A stretch of 64,000 bases of DNA from Sphingomonas sp. PP-CE-1A-559 (GTDB lineage Bacteria > Pseudomonadota > Alphaproteobacteria > Sphingomonadales > Sphingomonadaceae): assembly GCF_004340965.1 (NCBI RefSeq), contig NZ_SLYA01000010.1, forward strand, positions 1 to 64,000. Reading direction: 5' to 3'. Shown here piece by piece: positions 44,696 through 53,422 of this stretch (position 1 is the first letter of the stretch; each line of letters opens with the position of its first letter). The notes below the pieces were generated by a model. It saw nothing but the letters and a program-made list of their open reading frames with translations. It did no database searches and had not been told where the DNA came from. The position numbers and the translations under genes were made by a program.

Positions 44696-45660
44696 CGCAC
44701 GACGACCAAGTTCGCAAATGGCAGACCCGGTGGCGACGCCCCGCGCGCGTCGCCGCGGAGATCGCGCTTGCCTTCGCCGCGCTGGTCGCACTCGACTGGT
44801 GGCTGACGGGCGGCACCGGTTTCGCGCACGTCCATCCGAACCCCTATTGGGTGCCGGTCCTCGTGATGGCGCTGGCGTATGGGACCGGCCCCGGCGTTCT
44901 CGCAGCCGTGATCGCATCGGGGCTTTGGCTCGCCAACGTTCACGACACCCCGGGCGAACGCGATTACCTCGATCACCTGTTCCATCTGTCGCTACAGCCT
45001 TTGATGTGGTTCGTCGTGGCGGGGATCATCGGCGAAGTGACGATCATGCGGACCGGGCGTCACGATCGGCTGGAAAAGCGCGGCCGGGTCGCGACGCGGA
45101 ATCTGGCAAGGCTGACCGACGCGTTTGCGACGCTGTCGCAGACCAATCGCCTGTTGCAGGTCCAGATCGCGACGGAAGCGCATACCGTCGGCCATGCGAT
45201 CGAGACGGCGACGCGGCTCAGTTCGGAGGACCGGGCAGAGCGGCGCGGTGCGATCGGCGAACTGGTCGCGCTTGCCGCGCGGACCGCCGACTTCACCTGC
45301 TACAGGGTCACCGGCGGGGAGGCGCGTGCCTGGCTCCGCGGGCCGGTTACCGCAGGGCGGCGCGACGTCCTGCCCGCGTCCCTCCTGGAGAGGATCGAGC
45401 GGCACAAACGCATATTGCATGTCGCCAAGCGCAGCGATCGGCACGCGCTCGACGGTGTCGGCGTCGCCGCGATCGCGTTGCCCGACCGGAAGACCGGCGA
45501 GATCGTCGGCTGCCTGGTTCTCCACACCCTGCCCTTCGAGGCGTTGAACGCGAGTCGTACCGCGGAACTCGCCGAGATCGCCGCCTGGTTGACGCCCCTG
45601 CTCGCCGATCTACCGCAGGCGACACGGCGACCCGCGAGATCCGCCGGGCTGGTCGCATGA
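44692..45660 (+). CDS. pelD: PelD-like membrane protein with GAF but no GGDEF domain
   Basis: A 322-residue inner-membrane protein. The N-terminal block of about three to four helices (residues 20-118; FAHVHPNPYWVPVLVMALAYG) and a coiled linker (RNLARLTDAFATLSQTNRLLQVQI) lead to a GAF domain (about 150-305; AIALPDRKTGEIVGCLVLHTLPFEA). In Pseudomonas PelD (455 residues) a degenerate GGDEF domain with the c-di-GMP-binding RxxD I-site follows the GAF; here the protein ends at that point. The GTG start overlaps the previous stop. Its order in front of PelE and PelF supports the name. Control by c-di-GMP through PelD is therefore doubtful in this operon. Confidence 0.8.
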   Translation: MTHDDQVRKWQTRWRRPARVAAEIALAFAALVALDWWLTGGTGFAHVHPNPYWVPVLVMALAYGTGPGVLAAVIASGLWLANVHDTPGERDYLDHLFHLSLQPLMWFVVAGIIGEVTIMRTGRHDRLEKRGRVATRNLARLTDAFATLSQTNRLLQVQIATEAHTVGHAIETATRLSSEDRAERRGAIGELVALAARTADFTCYRVTGGEARAWLRGPVTAGRRDVLPASLLERIERHKRILHVAKRSDRHALDGVGVAAIALPDRKTGEIVGCLVLHTLPFEALNASRTAELAEIAAWLTPLLADLPQATRRPARSAGLVA

Positions 45661-46571
45661 TCCTCCGCCTGATCGCGCTGCTGGTCGTCGAGATGATGAT
45701 CCTGGCGGCGTGCCAGATATCCGGAGTCGCGGCCGGCTGGAGCCTCGCCGTGCATGCCGTGGCGAGCGCGTTCGGGTTCGGCGTGTGGCTTCGCAGCGGT
45801 ACCGCGACCGGCTTTGCCCCGGCAGTACTCGGCGTGTTCGGACCGCTCGGGCTGCTCGCCGCGCTGCCGCTCGTCCGTGTATTCAAGCTCAAGACGCAGC
45901 GCAGCGACGACGAGATGTTCGGCCCGGTTGCCGGGCGTTCCGCACAGCGCGGCGCGCGTCTAGCTGTCGCGCGGATGCTTGACGGACGCGTCCATCATGC
46001 GACGCCCGATACACTGAGTTCGCTGGTCACGATCATGCGTCACGGCGCGGTTGCCGAGCGGCGGTGCGCGCTGGAAACCGTGGTGCGATCGTTCGAGCCG
46101 GCGCTGTCACCGCTCATCGCATTGGCGCTGACCGATGGCGACCAGACCATCCGCGCACTGGCGGCGGCAGCCTCGGCCCGGGTGGCGGAGAACCTCGTCC
46201 TGGCACGGGCGAGGCTATCGGCGCGCATCGCCGATGGCGCCGATCCGGACGCCGCCACCAGCCTGGCGACGCTGCTCGCGGATCATGCCCGCTCGGACGT
46301 GCTGCTGTCGGATTCGCAACGCCTCCACCTTCGCGAGGATGCGGTCGCAACGATGGTCGCCGCGGTCCCTTCAAAGGCGGACGATCCAGGGTCTGGAACG
46401 CGCGACGCGTTGATGATGGAAGCATTGTGGGCCGCCGGCGATTACGCGGCGATCGACCGGATGGCGACTGCGATCGAGGCCGCGTCGGAGCGGAACGATA
46501 CGCCGATGGACGCTACCCATCGCGGCGCGACGACGCGGGCGATCTGGTGGCTGACGGGAGCGGCGGCATGA
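45657..46571 (+). CDS. pelE: PelE-like membrane protein
   Basis: A 304-residue protein with two to three N-terminal membrane helices (about residues 3-75; LIALLVVEMMILAACQISGVA and GVFGPLGLLAALPLVRVF) and a cytosolic helical-repeat region (about 90-300; LTDGDQTIRALAAAASARVAENLVLARARL), the layout of PelE. PelE forms the synthase complex with PelD, PelF and PelG. It overlaps pelD and pelF by four bases each. The family is supported by layout and context more than by sharp motifs. Confidence 0.78.
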   Translation: MILRLIALLVVEMMILAACQISGVAAGWSLAVHAVASAFGFGVWLRSGTATGFAPAVLGVFGPLGLLAALPLVRVFKLKTQRSDDEMFGPVAGRSAQRGARLAVARMLDGRVHHATPDTLSSLVTIMRHGAVAERRCALETVVRSFEPALSPLIALALTDGDQTIRALAAAASARVAENLVLARARLSARIADGADPDAATSLATLLADHARSDVLLSDSQRLHLREDAVATMVAAVPSKADDPGSGTRDALMMEALWAAGDYAAIDRMATAIEAASERNDTPMDATHRGATTRAIWWLTGAAA

Positions 46572-48079
46572 TCCCGCTCTCGGCCCTTACCGAAAAGTCG
46601 CGACAAGCGTCTGTCGACATACCGGACGCCGACATCTGCCTGATCGTCGAGGGCGCTTACCCCTATGTGATCGGTGGCGTGTCCGGTTGGTTGCAGGATC
46701 TGATCACGCATCTGCCGGACATCCGGTTCGTGATCGCCGCGATCAAGCCGGGCGCCGGGCTGCTCCCGTTCCAGTTGACGCCGCCGCCCAACGTTGTCGC
46801 GGTTGTCGAGATCGGCCTCGCGCCCGCACCGGCCGTTCCACGCGCCATTCCAGACCGGATCGCGGTGCCGATCGCCGATGCGCTGGTCGCGTTCGTCGCG
46901 ACGGGTGGCGCGGATCGGCTCGCGACGCTGATCGACGTGATCGGCGGCAGCACCCGGCCGCTCGCGCCCGGCGATATCCTGTCGCACCCCGCCGTCTTCG
47001 CCAGGCTCCGGCGCCATTATCAGGCGATGCTCCCCAAGGCGTCCTTCCACCATTATTTCTGGGCGATGCGCGTTCTGCTGGGCGGGTTGCTCGCGGTACT
47101 GACCACGCCCCTGCCCCGCGCGAAGGCGTATCACACGATCTCGACCGGGTTCGCGGGCCTGCTTGCCGCGCGAGCCGCGCGCCAGACCGGGCGACCGGCG
47201 TTCATCACCGAGCATGGCATCTACCTGCTCGAACGCCAGATCGAGGTAATGATGGCGGACTGGATCGGCGACCAGGTCGACACCGGGCTCGAACTGGAGC
47301 GCAGCGTCCGCGACCTTCGCGACCTGTGGGTGCGCGCGTTCACCAGCTATGCGACCGCGTGCTACGACAGCTGCGACCCGATCGTCGCGCTGTACGGCGC
47401 GAACACGGCAGTCCAGCGCCGGCTGGGCGCTGCCATCGAGCGTGTCCGCGTGATCCCCAACGGGATCGATTCACGGCGGTTCGCGAGCCTCCCGGACCAA
47501 CGCGATCCGGCGCATCCGCTGGTCGCGCTGCTCGGCCGCGTGGTGCCAATCAAGGACGTGAAGACGTTCATCCGCGCCGCCGCGATCGCGCACGCCGAAC
47601 GTCCCGATATCCGCTTCGTCGTGCTTGGCCCCGAGGACGAGGACCCGGAATATGCCGCGGAATGCACACGACTGGTCGAGGATCTGGAGCTGACGCCGGT
47701 TTTCCGCTTTGCCGGACGCGTGCGGATCGAGGACTGGATGGCGAAGATCGACCTGCTCGTGCTCACCAGCCTGTCGGAAGCGCAACCGCTGGTGATCCTG
47801 GAAGGCGGCGCGTGCGGTATCCCGGTGGTGGCACCCGATGTCGGCAGTTGCCGCGAGATGATCGAGGGGCGCGGTGGCACGGACTCCGGCCATGGCGGCA
47901 TCGTCACGCCATTGGTCAATCCGGCTGCGACCGCGGCGGGGATCCTGACGATCGCCGGCGATCCGTCAATGCGACTGGCGATGGGGGAAACGATGCGCGA
48001 GCGCGTGCGGCGGGATTATGACCACGACACGATCATCGGAGCCTATGCCACCCTGTATGAGACGCTAATGACGGGGTAG
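46568..48079 (+). CDS. pelF: Pel glycosyltransferase PelF (GT4)
   Basis: A 503-residue cytosolic GT4 transferase that builds the Pel chain from UDP-sugars. The N-terminal domain has the PelF signature ADICLIVEGAYPYVIGGVSGW and FHHYFWAMRVLL; AYHTISTGFAGLLAA and ITEHGIYLLERQ lead to the GT-B hinge. The C-terminal domain shows VIPNGIDSRRF, LVALLGRVVPIKDVKTFI and the E-x7-E region SEAQPLVILEGGACGIPVVAPDVG. It is the last Pel gene. No pelC-like lipoprotein gene was found around it. Confidence 0.93.
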   Translation: MIPLSALTEKSRQASVDIPDADICLIVEGAYPYVIGGVSGWLQDLITHLPDIRFVIAAIKPGAGLLPFQLTPPPNVVAVVEIGLAPAPAVPRAIPDRIAVPIADALVAFVATGGADRLATLIDVIGGSTRPLAPGDILSHPAVFARLRRHYQAMLPKASFHHYFWAMRVLLGGLLAVLTTPLPRAKAYHTISTGFAGLLAARAARQTGRPAFITEHGIYLLERQIEVMMADWIGDQVDTGLELERSVRDLRDLWVRAFTSYATACYDSCDPIVALYGANTAVQRRLGAAIERVRVIPNGIDSRRFASLPDQRDPAHPLVALLGRVVPIKDVKTFIRAAAIAHAERPDIRFVVLGPEDEDPEYAAECTRLVEDLELTPVFRFAGRVRIEDWMAKIDLLVLTSLSEAQPLVILEGGACGIPVVAPDVGSCREMIEGRGGTDSGHGGIVTPLVNPAATAAGILTIAGDPSMRLAMGETMRERVRRDYDHDTIIGAYATLYETLMTG

Positions 48080-48130
48080 GATCGGTCGTGCTGTTGCCGC
48101 ACGATCCGTGATCGGCGTAGGAAACGGGTC

Positions 48131-48658
48131 ATGACGCTCGACGATCTCGGCCCTCGCCTGTGCATCCTTGGGCCATCGAACAGCGGGAAGTCGACGCTGG
48201 CGGCCGCGATCGCACGGGGACGCGGTCTGCCCGCCATCCATCTCGACCAGCTTCACCACCAGCCAAATACCGACTGGCAGCCGCGGCCGGACGACGAGTT
48301 CCTAGCTTTGCACGACCTGGCTATCGCCGGCTCACGCTGGGTGATGGACGGCAATTATTCGCGGTGCCTGTCGCAGCGTCTCGGACGGGCGACGTGCGTG
48401 ATACTTCTCGAAGCGCCGACGATGACCAGCCTCCTGCGCTATCTCCGGCGATCCTGGTTCGACCGAACGAGGCACGGAGCACTCGACGGCGGCAGCGACC
48501 GAGTCACATGGGCGATGATCCGACACATCGCGGTCACGACACCCGCCAACCGCAGGCGGTACGCGGCACTGTTCGACCAGGTCGTCCTGCCAAAACTCAT
48601 GCTGTCGACCACGCGCGACTTGGCGCGATTCTACCGTGCCGAAGGACTCGAGCGATAG
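48131..48658 (+). CDS. P-loop NTPase, adenylate-kinase-like (FlaR-type)
   Basis: A 175-residue nucleotide-binding protein. Walker A is LGPSNSGKSTLAAAIA near residues 13-27; HLDQLHH and WVMDGNYSRCL follow, as in the adenylate kinase/topology modulation (FlaR) group. The substrate is unknown. It lies between the Pel operon and the convergent secretion operon with no overlap, so its link to them is uncertain. Confidence 0.8.
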   Translation: MTLDDLGPRLCILGPSNSGKSTLAAAIARGRGLPAIHLDQLHHQPNTDWQPRPDDEFLALHDLAIAGSRWVMDGNYSRCLSQRLGRATCVILLEAPTMTSLLRYLRRSWFDRTRHGALDGGSDRVTWAMIRHIAVTTPANRRRYAALFDQVVLPKLMLSTTRDLARFYRAEGLER

Positions 48659-48703
48659 TTGCAATCGCGTGGGCCGCGCGACGGAAAGGGAGCAACTTAA
48701 GCG

Positions 48704-50305
48704 TTAAGTCCCACCCGTCACGACCGTATCGCTGAGGTCGCCGATCGCCGGGCCTGCCAGAATGGGAACGCTTGTGATCGGCAAGGCGGTGCCTACCGGT
48801 CCGGGCAACGTCTGTACGAGCGCCGGCCTGATCCTCGCGTCGGTCGCGGGTGCGAGTTGGGGTGCGGGTCGGGCAGCGGCACTCGGAACCTGCGCGCGAT
48901 CGATCGGCGCCAACACGGGATCGAACGGCCCGAACGTCTTCGCCCGGATGCGCCGCGTATTCTGCGCCGGATCGTAGCTCGGCACGGCCTGATCGATCGC
49001 CGCCGCCTGCAATCGCCCGAGCGTCGCGAGCAGGCGCGCTTCCGCAGCATAGGCGCCATAGGTCGCGTTGACGAAGACGAGTTGCGCGGTCAGCAGCCGC
49101 TGTTCCGAATCGAGCACTTCGAAATTCGAGCGAAACCCTTCCGCGAACCCGCGTTGGACGCCGGTGAGCGCCGACTCCGCGGCCTCGGTCGCGAGCTTCC
49201 CCGCCGCCATCTGCTCGCCGCCCGCCACCGCCTGGTTCCAGGTGTTCTGCGCGTTGGCCAGAGCGGCACGCCGCGCCGTTTCGACCTCGAAGCCGAGTTG
49301 CTGGCGTTCGGCGACCGCGGCGCGGACGCGCGATCCGATCACGCCGCCGGTCAGCAGCGGCATCGTCACGGTGACCCCACCGGTCGCCTGCGCACCGGCA
49401 TCACGCAGGCGATAGGAATACGGACTTACATAGCCATAACTGCCCGACAGCGCGACGATCGGCGCGCGTTCGGCGCGTTGCGCGGCGATCCGCGCGTCGC
49501 CCGCCTTGGTGGCGAGGATCGCCTGCCACAGGCTCGGGCTCTCCTTCTCGACCACCGCAAACGCCGCATCGAGCGAGCCAGGCAGGCCGGGCAACGTCGG
49601 CGGGACGAGCAAACTACCGGGATTGCGCCCAACCACGGCTGCGAACCGCCCCCGGCTCGCCTGGAGGTTGACCGTCGCCTGCGCCAGTTGCGCGCGGATG
49701 ATCTCGCGCTGCGCCTGCGCCTGCGCGATGTCGGTGCGGGTCAGGTCACCGCCGCGTTCGCGCGCGATCGCCTGCGTGACCTGACGTCCGTAGGAATCGA
49801 GCGAGCGTTGCTGGATCGCCACCAGTGCCTGGTCGCGCCGCACCGACACGAACGCATCCACGACTTCGAGCAGGATCGCGTTCTCCGCCTCGCGCAGCCG
49901 TTCGCGTCCCGCCAGCACCGTCGCCTCGGCCGCGGACACCTGCGCCGCGGTGCGCCCGCCGTTGAGCAGGATCTGCGACGCGGTCAGCGAAGCGCCGACC
50001 ATCCGCCCCCGTGCCGTATCGAAATCGCCGAGCAAGCCGCGCTGGTCCTGTGACTGATATTGCAGCGTCATGTTGACGCCCGCGGTCAGCCGGTACGCCG
50101 CCCCCGCCTGGACGATCTGCTCGTCGAGCGCACGGAGTTGCGCGCGTTGCCCCTCCAGCGAGGGGTTGCTGCGATACGCGTCGGCGATCGCCTGCCCCAG
50201 CGTTTCCGGCGCGGCGGACCGTGCCTCCGGTGCCGTCTGGGCGACCGCGGATCCAGCCGGCAACAGAAGCACGACGGCGGCGAGGCGAAGGATATCAGCG
50301 TTCAT
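48704..50305 (-). CDS. TolC-family outer-membrane secretion channel
   Basis: A 533-residue TolC-type outer-membrane efflux protein, third gene of a type I secretion operon. Signal peptide residues 1-22 (cleavage after GSAVA). Two coiled-coil/barrel repeats are visible (LGQAIADAYRSNPSLEGQRAQL ... LTASQILLNGGRTAAQVSAAEA and GVTVTMPLLTGGVIGSRVRAA ... FEVLDSEQRLLTAQLVFVNA). A Pro/Ala-rich tail of about 80 residues follows the channel domain. Its start overlaps the HlyD gene by 11 bases. Confidence 0.9.
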   Translation of the reverse strand: MNADILRLAAVVLLLPAGSAVAQTAPEARSAAPETLGQAIADAYRSNPSLEGQRAQLRALDEQIVQAGAAYRLTAGVNMTLQYQSQDQRGLLGDFDTARGRMVGASLTASQILLNGGRTAAQVSAAEATVLAGRERLREAENAILLEVVDAFVSVRRDQALVAIQQRSLDSYGRQVTQAIARERGGDLTRTDIAQAQAQREIIRAQLAQATVNLQASRGRFAAVVGRNPGSLLVPPTLPGLPGSLDAAFAVVEKESPSLWQAILATKAGDARIAAQRAERAPIVALSGSYGYVSPYSYRLRDAGAQATGGVTVTMPLLTGGVIGSRVRAAVAERQQLGFEVETARRAALANAQNTWNQAVAGGEQMAAGKLATEAAESALTGVQRGFAEGFRSNFEVLDSEQRLLTAQLVFVNATYGAYAAEARLLATLGRLQAAAIDQAVPSYDPAQNTRRIRAKTFGPFDPVLAPIDRAQVPSAAARPAPQLAPATDARIRPALVQTLPGPVGTALPITSVPILAGPAIGDLSDTVVTGGT

Positions 50306-51668
50306 GGAGCGACCGTGAAAAAGCCTCGGTCAACGGATCGAGGAGATAGTCGAGTGCGGTGCGCGACCGCAGCTTGACGAGGACGGTGACGGGCACGCCC
50401 GCGCGGATGCCGGTGTCGCGGCCGCGGACGGCCTCGACCTTGGCGATCTGGTCGCGCGGCACGGTGATCTCGGCGCTGAAATAGCTGTGGCCGGTCTGCT
50501 CGTCGCGGAGCGAATCCGCGGACACCGTGCGGACCGTGCCGAGCAGGATCGGCAGGTCGCGTTCGTGCAGCGACAGGAACTTCACTTCGGCTTCGCGCCC
50601 TGCAAACACGCCGTCGATGTCGCCGGGCGAGAAGTTCGCGCGGACCACGAGCGGCGCGGCGTCGGGGACGATGTCGAGGATCGCCTGCCCCGGCTGGATC
50701 ACGCCGCCGACCGAGAAGACGCGCAGCCCGACGACGCGGCCCGCCACCGGCGCGCGAATGATCGTCCGCGCCAGCTGCTCGCGCGCAGCGGCGAACTTCG
50801 GCATCACCTCGTTCAACTGGAACTGCGTGTCGCGGAGCAGCGTGGCGCTGTCCTCGACATATTTGCGGCGGGTCTGGACGCCCTCCGCGCGCGTCTGGCC
50901 GATCTGTTCGCGCGCCGCCGCCGAGCGCGAGACATAGTCGGCGTCGGTCCCCTCAAGCTGCTGGATCGAGCGCTCGATCGCCCGCACCGTGTTGCGCGAG
51001 ACATAGCCCTGATCGGCGAGCGTACGCGTGCTCTCCAACTGTTGGCGAAGCGATGCGCGCTGGCGAGCAGTCGCTTGCGCCTGTGCGTTGAAGCCGGTCG
51101 TCTGCTGCGCGACGGCCGCCGCCTGCTGGCGGAGTACCGCACCGTTGGCGGCGAGCGCAGCCGAACGCGCGGTGCGTTGCGCGATCTGGAGCGACTTCGC
51201 CCGCTCGACCAGCCGCAGGTCGTCGCCCTGTGCGGATGCGAACTCGGCGGGCCAGACGATCGCGCCACCGCGAACGTCCGCTTCGAGCCGTGCGCGCTGC
51301 GCCTGGAGGTCGATGACACTGGCCGCCAACGCGCGTTCGCTTGCGGTCACTTCCGCGCCTTCGAGGCGGAACAGGACGTCCCCCGCGCGGACATGCTGGC
51401 CGTCGCGCGCGGCCATCGCCGCGACGATCCCGCCCTCGCGGTGCTGGACGGTCTGGCGATTGCCGGCGACGACCACCTGCCCGTCGCCCGCCGCTGCCGC
51501 ATCGAGCCGCGCGAACGCTGCCCAGCCGAGCCCAACGACGAAGAAAAGGATCGCGACCAGTCCGCCGATCAGGATCGCGTGACGCGGAGAATCGTCGAGG
51601 CGCAGGCGATCGCCGAGGCTCGCACCACCAGCGGCGGGGACCGGACTGGCCAGTTCGGCGGGGATCAT
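50295..51668 (-). CDS. type I secretion membrane fusion protein (HlyD/PrsE family)
   Basis: A 457-residue periplasmic adaptor joining the ABC exporter to TolC. One N-terminal membrane helix (about residues 32-52), a lipoyl-like half (VQHREGGIVAAMAARDGQHVRAGDVLFRL), long coiled coils (about 110-300), the second lipoyl half (IIRAPVAGRVVGLRVFSVGGVIQPGQ) and a beta-barrel end (VTVLVKLRSRTALDYLLDPL) are the HlyD/PrsE/PrtE plan. Start and stop overlap neighbours, so all three parts are made as one transcript. Confidence 0.92.
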   Translation of the reverse strand: MIPAELASPVPAAGGASLGDRLRLDDSPRHAILIGGLVAILFFVVGLGWAAFARLDAAAAGDGQVVVAGNRQTVQHREGGIVAAMAARDGQHVRAGDVLFRLEGAEVTASERALAASVIDLQAQRARLEADVRGGAIVWPAEFASAQGDDLRLVERAKSLQIAQRTARSAALAANGAVLRQQAAAVAQQTTGFNAQAQATARQRASLRQQLESTRTLADQGYVSRNTVRAIERSIQQLEGTDADYVSRSAAAREQIGQTRAEGVQTRRKYVEDSATLLRDTQFQLNEVMPKFAAAREQLARTIIRAPVAGRVVGLRVFSVGGVIQPGQAILDIVPDAAPLVVRANFSPGDIDGVFAGREAEVKFLSLHERDLPILLGTVRTVSADSLRDEQTGHSYFSAEITVPRDQIAKVEAVRGRDTGIRAGVPVTVLVKLRSRTALDYLLDPLTEAFSRSLHER

Positions 51669-53422
51669 CGTGCACCTCCGGTCGCCGTCGTGGACGCGAC
51701 GTTGGCGGGACGCACCACCTTTGCCCGCTCGTCAAACAACTGGATCGTGCCGCCGCGCAAAACCATGATCTTGTCGACCGCTTGCAGAAGCCCGGTCCGG
51801 TGCGTCGACACGATCACCGTCGCACCGCGCGCGCGCAGTGCTGCCAACGTCGTCACCAGCCGTGCTTCGCCGTCGCTGTCGAGATGCGCGTTGGGTTCGT
51901 CGAGGAACAGGATCGTCGGCGAGCCGAACAGCGCGCGCGCCAGCGCGACCGACTGGTTCTGCCCCGCCGACAGCCCCGATCCGTCCGCCATGCTCAGCAT
52001 CGTCGCATAGCCATTGGGCAGGCCCAGGATCACCTCGTGCGCGCCCGCCGCCTGCGCCGCCTCGACCACCGCGGCGTCGAGTTGCTCGCTCTCGCCCGCC
52101 AGCACCGACTGGAAGCGCGAGATGTTGGTGTGGACCGAGGTCGGGAACAGCGACGGCGATTGCGGCATGTAACCGACATGGCGGCCGAGCTGTTCGCGGT
52201 TCCAGTCCGCGAGATTTGCGCCGTCGATCCGTACCTCGCCGGTGTCCGGTGACAAGGCTCCGGAAAGTACGCGCAGCAAGGTCGATTTGCCTGCCCCGCT
52301 CGGACCGACCAGCGCGACGATCTCGCCGGGCTCGACCGCGAAACTGATATCGGACAGCAGCGCCCGATCGCTGGCTTCGGCGCGGACGGTGACGCCGCGA
52401 ACGTCGATCCGGCCGACCGGCGTCGGCAGGACGGTCGCATCGATCGCCGGCCCCGGCATCGCGCAAAACGCATCGAGATCGCGATAGGCGTTGCGCGCGG
52501 CGGCGAGCGGCTTCATCGCGCCCAGGATCTGCTCGACCGGTTGCAATGCACGCCCCAGCAGCAGCGACGCCGCAAAGATCGCACCGCCCGAAATATCCTG
52601 CCGGATCGCCAGCAACGCCCCGAGTGCCAGCGCGAGCGATTGCAGCAACAGCCGCAGGAACTTGGTGATCGCAAGAAACTGTCCCGCAGTGCCGGCAAGC
52701 GCCGACTGACGGCGGACGAGTTCGGCGCGTTCGAGCAGGTGCCGGGTGATCAGCGCGTTGCGCATCCCCATCACCCGCGCGACCTCCGACCCGTGGATCG
52801 ACACGTCCTGTTCGCGCGTCGCCAACACTGCCCGCGCATGCGCATCGCGCGCAGCCCCCGCCGTCACCCGGTCGCTGAGGATCGCGATCCCGCCGAGCAG
52901 CAGCGCGCTGACCAGCGCCAGTACGCCGATCCACGGATGGAGCAGGAACGCGATGCCGATATAGATCGGTGCCCAGGGCGCATCGAACAGCGCGATGATC
53001 GTCGGCCCGGTCAGCGTGCCGCGTACCGTGTCGAAGTCGCGCATCGCCTGGCTACGCTGGCCGATCGTCGCGCCGTCGGTGCCGAGAATCCGCAGCAAGA
53101 TGCCCGGCGCCGCCCGACGCTCCAGCCGCATGCTCGCGCGCAGCAGCAGTCGCATCCGGACCGCATCGAGGATTGCGAACACGATCAGCGCGAGGACGAG
53201 GATCAGCGTGAGCAGTAACAGCGTCGCACCACCGCGCGTCGGCACCACGCGATCATACACCTGCAGCATGAAGATCGACGGCACGAGGTACAGGACGTTC
53301 ACCAGCCCGGAGAAAATCGCCGCGAACGCCAGATGGCGTCGACAGCCTCGGACTGCGCCAGCCAGGGCATTCTGGCGGCGACTGGCGTTTGCCGTCGCAG
53401 GCGCTGAAGATAACGTCGGCAT
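51665..53422 (-). CDS. type I secretion ABC transporter (PrtD-like)
   Basis: A 585-residue exporter half with an N-terminal membrane domain (about six helices, residues 30-310) and an ATPase domain. Walker A is GPSGAGKST near residue 370 and Walker B ILFLDEPNAHLD near residue 505. There is no N-terminal C39 peptidase domain, so substrates keep their C-terminal signal, as in PrtD/HlyB-type export of RTX proteins. The ABC signature is unusual: LSAGQNQSVALARAL instead of LSGGQRQRIALARAL. ATG at 53422 is preferred; GTG at 53425 is one codon upstream. The only RTX protein in the window is encoded at 35795-39190, so that is the likely cargo. Confidence 0.9.
   Translation of the reverse strand: MPTLSSAPATANASRRQNALAGAVRGCRRHLAFAAIFSGLVNVLYLVPSIFMLQVYDRVVPTRGGATLLLLTLILVLALIVFAILDAVRMRLLLRASMRLERRAAPGILLRILGTDGATIGQRSQAMRDFDTVRGTLTGPTIIALFDAPWAPIYIGIAFLLHPWIGVLALVSALLLGGIAILSDRVTAGAARDAHARAVLATREQDVSIHGSEVARVMGMRNALITRHLLERAELVRRQSALAGTAGQFLAITKFLRLLLQSLALALGALLAIRQDISGGAIFAASLLLGRALQPVEQILGAMKPLAAARNAYRDLDAFCAMPGPAIDATVLPTPVGRIDVRGVTVRAEASDRALLSDISFAVEPGEIVALVGPSGAGKSTLLRVLSGALSPDTGEVRIDGANLADWNREQLGRHVGYMPQSPSLFPTSVHTNISRFQSVLAGESEQLDAAVVEAAQAAGAHEVILGLPNGYATMLSMADGSGLSAGQNQSVALARALFGSPTILFLDEPNAHLDSDGEARLVTTLAALRARGATVIVSTHRTGLLQAVDKIMVLRGGTIQLFDERAKVVRPANVASTTATGGAR

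Noticed and set aside
48063..48110. Terminator after pelF (TCGTGC / GCACGA stem)
   Set aside because: Only six paired bases with a seven-base loop and no T-run; too weak to list.
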